From assembly GCA_947625265.1 (NCBI GenBank), contig CANQNM010000007.1, positions 1-32,421 on the forward strand: a stretch of 32,421 bases of DNA. Direction: 5' to 3'. Positions 26,000 to 32,421 of the stretch are shown piece by piece; the stretch's first letter is position 1, and each line of letters opens with the position of its first letter. Both the position numbers and the translations under genes were made by a program. The DNA comes from an uncultured Clostridia bacterium. GTDB taxonomy: Bacteria; Bacillota; Clostridia; Oscillospirales; CAG-272. The notes under the pieces are model-generated. The model worked only from the letters and a program-made list of their open reading frames with translations, searched no databases and was not told the origin of the DNA.

Positions 26000-26228
26000 A
26001 GCGACGGAGTTTTTTGTCGGCGGAGGTATTCTGTCGAGAACGGCGGGGGAAGTCGGTCTAAAAAATCTGCGAAAGGGAACATGCGGCGGCCGCACGACGA
26101 AGCGGACGGACAGAGGGATACACAAACCGAAGATCGAACGGCCGCGAGCAGCGTTTCAACCGACAGGCGATACGGGCGGCGGGCGTTTGGAAAACGCTCG
26201 GTGAAACAACGGAAAGGCGGATATACAG

Positions 26229-27416
26229 ATGGAAGAAAGGGCAAAAAAGGAAGAGAATCGGAAAATCCGGTCGGAACGGACGGGACAGGCGAGGCGAATC
26301 AAACCGATGCTCGCAGTGTTTTTGATTCTCGTTTTGTGTGTTCCCGCCCTGTTTTTTCTGGCAGAAGGCTGCTCGTTTTTACACTTTTTTTCCGCTCTGA
26401 CCGATGAGGCAAGGGCCGCGAGTCCGGTGATTTCGGCGTTTTCTTTTATCTGCTTCCTGCTTTTTGAATGTTTTTGCTCGGCTCTATTGGCCGAACTGTT
26501 TTTAACAGGTTCGAAGACGGCGTACCTGTGGCTCCTTCTTCCGGCAATTTACGGAGCGGGACTTGCTGTATTGCGGTGGATGTGCGGAACCTGGATGTTT
26601 CCGGAGGCCCTGCTTTCCCTTGCGTTCTTTCCGTCGGGCTATTTCCTCTGCAGGGCCCGTCAAAAAAACATGGGAAAAACTGCGGGCGTTCTCTTTGCGT
26701 CGGTTCCTGTCATGTTGCTTATTGCGCTGGTGTTTGTTTCCAAGGCGTTGATCGCAGAACGCGCGGGCGCACAGTTTCTCACCGATTATATCAGAAACTT
26801 AAAGGACTCCTGCGCGCTTCTGTCGGAGAGCATGACGAGAATTCTCTACGATTCGTACCAATACAAGGAAGAGTTGCTTTCCCAACTCATTGCCGCCGGA
26901 TATCTTACGGGAGAAACTACCAATGAGGCTGTAAGAGAACTGTATCTGTCGGCTGCTGAAAATCTTTGCATGGTGGTTCTGCTGCTGTTGCCCGGCCTTG
27001 CGGTCGCCGCGTGCAATATCGCCGGATATTTTTCGGCGGGTCTTCTGGGGCTGATGCACCGCGCGTACGGTGAAAAGATCGAATGGCGGTTGACGTCTTC
27101 GCTTTTCGGAGTAGGTGTTTTTGTGATTTCCAGCGTTTTTGTGGCGTTTTTTCTTCCGCTGGGCGTGGGCGGTGCGCTCGCGGTGATCTTTCTCAATCTG
27201 ATGATCGTCTACATGCCTTTGATGATGGCGCTGGGCGTCAGAACCCTTTCAAAAGTAAAATGGAAGATGATTGCGGCGCACAAAATCACGGCGCTCCTGT
27301 TTTTGGTTTTCTTTATTTTTAATCCGCTTTTGATGCTCTCCATGATCGGAGCGTACGCTTCTTTTGCGGAGAAATTCTTTGCGCGCATCGCCCCTCCGCC
27401 CGAAAACGGACGGTAG
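26229..27416 (+). CDS. YybS-like (DUF2232) multi-pass membrane protein
   Basis: Polytopic protein directly upstream of gdpP-rplI-dnaB, the canonical yybS position. Confidence 0.75.
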   Translation: MEERAKKEENRKIRSERTGQARRIKPMLAVFLILVLCVPALFFLAEGCSFLHFFSALTDEARAASPVISAFSFICFLLFECFCSALLAELFLTGSKTAYLWLLLPAIYGAGLAVLRWMCGTWMFPEALLSLAFFPSGYFLCRARQKNMGKTAGVLFASVPVMLLIALVFVSKALIAERAGAQFLTDYIRNLKDSCALLSESMTRILYDSYQYKEELLSQLIAAGYLTGETTNEAVRELYLSAAENLCMVVLLLLPGLAVAACNIAGYFSAGLLGLMHRAYGEKIEWRLTSSLFGVGVFVISSVFVAFFLPLGVGGALAVIFLNLMIVYMPLMMALGVRTLSKVKWKMIAAHKITALLFLVFFIFNPLLMLSMIGAYASFAEKFFARIAPPPENGR

Positions 27417-27656
27417 AAAAGCAAAAAATCATGAAGATGCAAAGGGAAGATTCAAGGTAAGATAAAGGCGAGAGTTCCGAACGTTCAAAACGGTCGCCTG
27501 CGTGCTTTTTGCCGTTTCTCAACTTTGTTGGCTGATTGCCTGTGTGTTTTCCGTGCGTTTTCGCGCGGTCACAGGTTGTAGATTGTTCGCACCGGCTGCG
27601 TTTTCTATTGTTTTTGCCTTTTGTGGCGTTTCCCGTAAAAGAAAGGAGTTCGGCAC

Positions 27657-29678
27657 ATGAAAATTTTCTTCCGGAAACTGAAGAAACTGTTTACCCCCCT
27701 TACCGTCACGTCCATCGGCGCGGCGGCACTCACACTGCTTGTTTATTTTGCTTTGGGAGACACGCAAAACAAACTGGAAAGCGTCCTGTTCATGCTTATC
27801 CTTTACGTTTGTCTGCTGTTGTTGGGCACAATGGCGGTATATCTGCTCAGCGACCGTTTTAAAGACGGGGGGTATGCGGCGGAAGCCACCGATCCCACTT
27901 TCGCCCTTTTGACCAACCTCGATCAACCGGTGCTGATATGCGCTGAAAACGGGGAAATCCGATGGATCAACCGCGCTTTTTACAGACTGTGCGGCAACAA
28001 GGACATGTCCGGACAGAATACCTCGCTGTATTTCTCAGCCCAGCCTTTCCTGCTCTGCCATGAGGAGCGCTTCAGGAACGGCGTAGAGGTTAAACTCGGT
28101 GGGAAGCAGTTTGAGGTGCGAGGATATAAGGTTCTCGTGGGGGAGGAGGAAGTGTGCATCACTGTCTGGCAGGACACCACCGAATTGATCAAATGGCAGG
28201 AGAAGTATAAGGCGGATGCCCCGCTGATTGCGTATGTGGTGATCGACAATTTGGACGAGATCCTGCGCTTTGCCGAAGGAAACTACCGAACGGTTGCCTC
28301 CCGGATTGATGAGGTGATGCAGACATGGGCCAAGGAGAACAAAGGAATCATCCGGGAATACGACAGAGACAGGTATCTTTTCGTATTCCACGCCTCGGTT
28401 CTTCAGCGGATGGTGGAAAATAAATTTGAAATTCTTGACCGTATTCGCGAAGTGAAAGTCGGTGAAAACAACATCCCCGTCACGGTTTCCATAGGTATTG
28501 GCGAGGTGCCTGGAGATATGGAGGAGCGTTCCGCCGCTTCAGTGAGCGCTCTTGAGACGGCGCTTCAGCGGGGAGGAGATCAGGCGGTGGTCAGATTTGA
28601 AAAAGAGATCGCCGTGTACGGGGGGAAAACCAAGACGGTTCAGAAGAAAACAAAAATCAGAGCGAGAGTCGTGGCGACCGAACTTACCGACATGATCTGT
28701 TCCTCCGACAACGTTCTGATCATGGCACACCGATACGCGGATTTCGACGCGTTTGGCGCCTGTATCGGATTGGCGCACCTTTGCGCCATGTGCGGTGTGG
28801 AGTACAACATTGTCAGCAATCTCCGTGATCCGAATCTTCAGAAATGCTTCGAGAAAGCAAGGGCGATTCCTGGTATTGACAGCGATACCTTTGTGGACGC
28901 CGCAACGGCACAGGACCGTCTCAGATCCGAAACGCTGCTGATTATCGCCGACGTGAACAATCCCGATCAGTTTGAATCGGCGGAATTGGCGAAAAACGCT
29001 TCAAAGATCGTCTGCATTGATCACCACAGGAAAACCGGGGAATTTGCGGTACCGCCCAAAATCACGTACATTGAGCCCTCTGCGTCATCCGCCTGCGAAT
29101 TGGTGGCGGACATGTTGGAACAAAGCATCCCCGCGGGGAGTTTGTGCAAGGAGGAAGCGGATCTCATGCTCGCGGGCATTGTGCTGGACACCAAAAAATA
29201 TGAGATCAACACGGGCACCAAAACCTTCGGAGCAGCCCAGTACCTGAAGGGTGAAGGAGCCGATCCGGGAGACGTTCAGCAGCTTTTCGTTACCGACTTT
29301 GACGACTATCGCAGGGAGGCCGGGTTCGGCGCCAAGGTGACGGTATACAGGGAGAAGTACGCCATTTCGGTCAACGAAAACAGCGACGACGATCCCGCCA
29401 ACCGTATTGCGGCCGCCAAAGTTGCCGATAAATTGCTGTCGGTGGAGGGCGTGGGCGCGTCTTTCGCCATCTGTGTGATCGGGGATGCGGTGCGCATTTC
29501 GGGCAGATCTTCCGGAAAAATCAACGTACAGTTGATTTTGGAGAGAATCGGCGGCGGAGGAAGGTTCGACGCTGCCGCCGCAGAGATCAAATCGGCAATG
29601 CTTACGGACGTGCTGACCAAACTGAAGAAGTCCATTGATCTCTACGAACAGGAACTGACGGAATCGGCGATTGAATAA
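27657..29678 (+). CDS. gdpP: Cyclic-di-AMP phosphodiesterase (PAS-degenerate GGDEF-DHH/DHHA1)
   Basis: Two N-terminal TMs, PAS-like region, HRYADFDAFGACIG, CIDHHRKTGEF, C-terminal GGGGRFDAAAA. Confidence 0.93.
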   Translation: MKIFFRKLKKLFTPLTVTSIGAAALTLLVYFALGDTQNKLESVLFMLILYVCLLLLGTMAVYLLSDRFKDGGYAAEATDPTFALLTNLDQPVLICAENGEIRWINRAFYRLCGNKDMSGQNTSLYFSAQPFLLCHEERFRNGVEVKLGGKQFEVRGYKVLVGEEEVCITVWQDTTELIKWQEKYKADAPLIAYVVIDNLDEILRFAEGNYRTVASRIDEVMQTWAKENKGIIREYDRDRYLFVFHASVLQRMVENKFEILDRIREVKVGENNIPVTVSIGIGEVPGDMEERSAASVSALETALQRGGDQAVVRFEKEIAVYGGKTKTVQKKTKIRARVVATELTDMICSSDNVLIMAHRYADFDAFGACIGLAHLCAMCGVEYNIVSNLRDPNLQKCFEKARAIPGIDSDTFVDAATAQDRLRSETLLIIADVNNPDQFESAELAKNASKIVCIDHHRKTGEFAVPPKITYIEPSASSACELVADMLEQSIPAGSLCKEEADLMLAGIVLDTKKYEINTGTKTFGAAQYLKGEGADPGDVQQLFVTDFDDYRREAGFGAKVTVYREKYAISVNENSDDDPANRIAAAKVADKLLSVEGVGASFAICVIGDAVRISGRSSGKINVQLILERIGGGGRFDAAAAEIKSAMLTDVLTKLKKSIDLYEQELTESAIE

Positions 29679-29919
29679 AGGCAGTGACAGCAGGAGGCAG
29701 GGAATCGGTCGGCGGAAGTTTGGATTGCCGGTATTGGCTGTCGAATGTTGAACATAAACCGTTGCCGCAGCACGTCAAAACCCCGAAACGTCAAGACGGT
29801 CAAAACACGGAAAGGCCAAAGAGGGCGTGCGGGTTTTTGACCCCACGCAAAACGGGACGCGAAACTCTAAAAAGGTAAGTAAAAAAAGAACAAGAGAACG
29901 GGAAGAGAGGAACGGGAGT

Positions 29920-30363
29920 ATGAAAGTCATTTTGTTGCAGGATGTGAAAGCACAGGGCAAAAAGGGCGAATTGGTGGATGTTTCCGACGGGTACGCCAGA
30001 AACTACCTGCTTCCCCGTAAATTGGCCAAAGAGGCCGATGCGGGGGCTATAAACGATCTGAAGAACCGGGAAGCGGCGAAGAAGTATAGGGAAGAATGCG
30101 AAAGAAAAGAGGCGGCAGCGCTTGCTGAAAGGCTGAGCGGTCTTGTGGTGACGGTGACGGTGCAGTCGGGCGCGGACGGAAAGGTTTACGGTTCGGTGAC
30201 GTCCAAGGATGTGGCGGATCAACTGAAAAAAGATCACGGAATTGAGATCGACAAAAGGAAGATCGAATCGGAGAACATCAAGACCTGCGGGGAGCACCAA
30301 TTGACCGTCAGGGTTTATCCGGGCATACAGGCGAAACTGAATCTACAGGTGGTCGCCCGGTAG
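29920..30363 (+). CDS. rplI: 50S ribosomal protein L9
   Basis: MKVILLQDVKAQGKKGELVDVSDGYARNYLLPRKLA. Confidence 0.97.
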   Translation: MKVILLQDVKAQGKKGELVDVSDGYARNYLLPRKLAKEADAGAINDLKNREAAKKYREECERKEAAALAERLSGLVVTVTVQSGADGKVYGSVTSKDVADQLKKDHGIEIDKRKIESENIKTCGEHQLTVRVYPGIQAKLNLQVVAR

Positions 30364-30491
30364 CGCTCTCATGTTGGCGGGGCGGCGGTTGGCATTCGAA
30401 AGCGCGGAAAACCTAAAACGGCTTGGGTGCATATTCGAATTGCCACAGGTTGGATGGGAAGTTCAAATCAAAGGGAGAGGAATTCAAGGCA

Positions 30492-31829
30492 ATGGAGGAA
30501 TTCGAATTCGGACAGACGCGCAGGATGCCTTTCAGTCTGGAGGCGGAGCAGTCGGTTCTTGGCTCCATCATGATCGACCCTGAAAGTTTCACGAAGATTG
30601 CGGGGGTGATTGCGCACACCGATTTTTATCTGGAAGAGCACAGGGATATCTACCTTGCCATGCAGAAACTTTTTCTTGAAAGCAGGCAAATTGATCCGGT
30701 TACGCTCATTGACGTTCTGGTGGGGGAAGGGTTAAAAGATCGCGAACGGACGGTGGCCTATGTGAAAATTCTGGCGGAGGCCGTTCCCACCGCGTCAAAT
30801 ATTTTAGATTACGCGGGTATTGTGCGCAACAAAAGCCTGCTAAGACAACTTATTGAAGTCAGCAATGAGATTTCGGAGATGGCCTTTGAGGAACATGACG
30901 ACGCCAGGGATGTTCTAAGCGCTGCTGAATCCAAAATCTCCGCTCTTTCGGATAAAAATATGTCAGGGGATTTTGTGCACATCCGGGATGTGCTCATCGA
31001 AACCTACGCGCAGATTGACGAACTGGTCAAAAACAGAGGAAAAGTCGGCTGTCCCACGGGCTACGGAAAGTTGGACAGGGTTTTGGTGGGTCTGGGCAAA
31101 GGGGATCTTGTTTTGGTGGGGGCCAGACCCGGTATGGGAAAAACCTCCTTCGCGCTGAATCTCGCCACAAACATTGCGCATAGCACCGGGAAAGCGGTCT
31201 GCGTTTTTTCGCTTGAAATGTCCAACACGCAGTTGGTCACGAGAATGCTTTCGAGCGAAGCGCTGGTGGACAGTTTCGCTCTGCGTTCGGGAAATCTGAC
31301 GCCCGAACAGTGGAACAAACTGGCAGGAGCGTCCTCCTATCTCTCTTCCTGTGACATTTATATCGACGACACTTCAGGAATCAACGTGACGGGAATGAAG
31401 GCCAAACTGCGCAGGGTAAAAAATTTGGGCCTGGTGGTGGTGGACTACCTGCAATTGATGCAGGCGGATAGAAAAATCGACAACAGAGTGCAGGAGGTGG
31501 CCGATATTTCAAGAAACCTGAAATTGTTGGCAAAGGAATTGGGTGTTCCGGTGATCTGCTGCGCGCAGCTTTCAAGGGGTCCGGAAAGCCGGAACGACAA
31601 GCGTCCGATGCTGTCGGACCTGCGGGATTCGGGAGCCATCGAGCAGGACGCCGACGTGGTGATGTTCCTATACAGGGACGAGTACTATAACACACAGACA
31701 GACGGAGTCAGCAAAGCGGAAGTCATCATCGCGAAGAATCGCCACGGAACCACCGGGAAAGTGGAACTGGGATGGTTCGGACAGTATACAAAGTTTACGG
31801 ATCTTGAGGAAAACGGGGAAACGGTGTAA
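30492..31829 (+). CDS. dnaB: Replicative DNA helicase
   Basis: PFSLEAEQSVLGSIMID, GARPGMGKTSFALN, FSLEMSNTQL, DYLQLMQ, LRDSGAIEQDADVVMFLYRD. Confidence 0.97.
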   Translation: MEEFEFGQTRRMPFSLEAEQSVLGSIMIDPESFTKIAGVIAHTDFYLEEHRDIYLAMQKLFLESRQIDPVTLIDVLVGEGLKDRERTVAYVKILAEAVPTASNILDYAGIVRNKSLLRQLIEVSNEISEMAFEEHDDARDVLSAAESKISALSDKNMSGDFVHIRDVLIETYAQIDELVKNRGKVGCPTGYGKLDRVLVGLGKGDLVLVGARPGMGKTSFALNLATNIAHSTGKAVCVFSLEMSNTQLVTRMLSSEALVDSFALRSGNLTPEQWNKLAGASSYLSSCDIYIDDTSGINVTGMKAKLRRVKNLGLVVVDYLQLMQADRKIDNRVQEVADISRNLKLLAKELGVPVICCAQLSRGPESRNDKRPMLSDLRDSGAIEQDADVVMFLYRDEYYNTQTDGVSKAEVIIAKNRHGTTGKVELGWFGQYTKFTDLEENGETV

Positions 31830-31940
31830 GGAAGAATCGGGAAGTCCGGCGCCCTGCCGAAGGAGGCGTTTAAGCATCGAAAAACTGCGGGCGCATGAAC
31901 GGAAGAAAAGAGAAACGAAAAAGAAAAAGCGAAGAGATCT

Positions 31941-32421
31941 ATGGACGAAGGAGAACACAGCGCCGTTTTTTTAAAATTTGAAAACGCGTTGGCACGGTGT
32001 GTGGGACAGGAGGCTTGTTCCTCGGTGCTGGTAGCGCTGTCGGGCGGAGCGGATTCCACGGCGCTTTTACTGCTGTTTGCCGAAAAGAGGAAAAAAGAGG
32101 GGACGCGGGTGGAGGCTTTTCATCTGAACCACATGTTCCGCGGCCAGGAAGCGGATCGGGACGAGGCATTTTGCAGAGAACTCTGCGGGCGGTTGGAGAT
32201 TCCTCTGACGGTAGAAAAAAGGGACGCCGCGGCTTTTTGCACACAAAAAAAGGTGGGTTTTGAAGAGGGCGCGCGGATGCTGCGCTACGAGGCGCTGGAG
32301 CGAATCAGGAAAGAGCGCGGACTTATGTTTATCGCCGTGGCGCACAACGGAGAGGATCAGTTGGAAACATTGCTGTTTCGTTTGGCCAGAGGCAGCGCAG
32401 GCCGGGGACTGTGCGGAATTC
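31941..32421 (+). CDS. tilS: tRNA(Ile)-lysidine synthase, N-terminal part (truncated by window end)
   Basis: MDEGEHSAVFLKFENALARCVGQEACSSVLVALSGGADSTALLLLF...FHLNHMFRG...AHNGEDQLETLLFRLARGSAGRGL; SGGxDS PP-loop. Confidence 0.92.
   Translation, partial: MDEGEHSAVFLKFENALARCVGQEACSSVLVALSGGADSTALLLLFAEKRKKEGTRVEAFHLNHMFRGQEADRDEAFCRELCGRLEIPLTVEKRDAAAFCTQKKVGFEEGARMLRYEALERIRKERGLMFIAVAHNGEDQLETLLFRLARGSAGRGLCGI

Noticed and set aside
1-32421. tRNA, rRNA, T-box (AGGGTGGNACCGCG) or mobile element
   Set aside because: No matching motif, transposase/integrase ORF or terminal inverted repeats recognised by eye; a tRNAscan/Infernal/ISfinder run would be needed to be certain.

Overview
The window looks like a low-mobility chromosomal segment of a Bacillota/Clostridia-type bacterium (inferred from gene content and order). 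It opens with a compact shikimate/tyrosine operon covering all seven shikimate steps: aroB (3' end), aroC, an aroE-aroK fusion, aroQ, aroA, tyrA and a class I DAHP synthase. These are followed by purB and a class I aminotransferase (- strand), thyA, and an accessory stretch (small membrane protein, large membrane protein, PHP phosphoesterase, acyltransferase-like protein, DacA-like lipoprotein carboxypeptidase). Next comes a - strand block (rqcH, GNAT, yitT-like, G5/M23 peptidase), then tadA, an orphan mazF-type toxin, pgeF/yfiH, and the conserved yybS-gdpP-rplI-dnaB-tilS run (tilS truncated at the window end). No tRNA, rRNA, CRISPR array or transposase was found. The most unusual signal is a set of unrelated short tandem repeats, each with its own unit and length (6, 7, 15, 15, 16, 17 and about 20-21 bp), concentrated in gene leaders and intergenic gaps. 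A second is a compact promoter / structured-RNA / terminator unit at 11105-11262, whose promoter shares a 15-nt block with the promoter of the M23 peptidase gene on the opposite strand. All calls come from reading the sequence and motif knowledge; no database search or folding was run.
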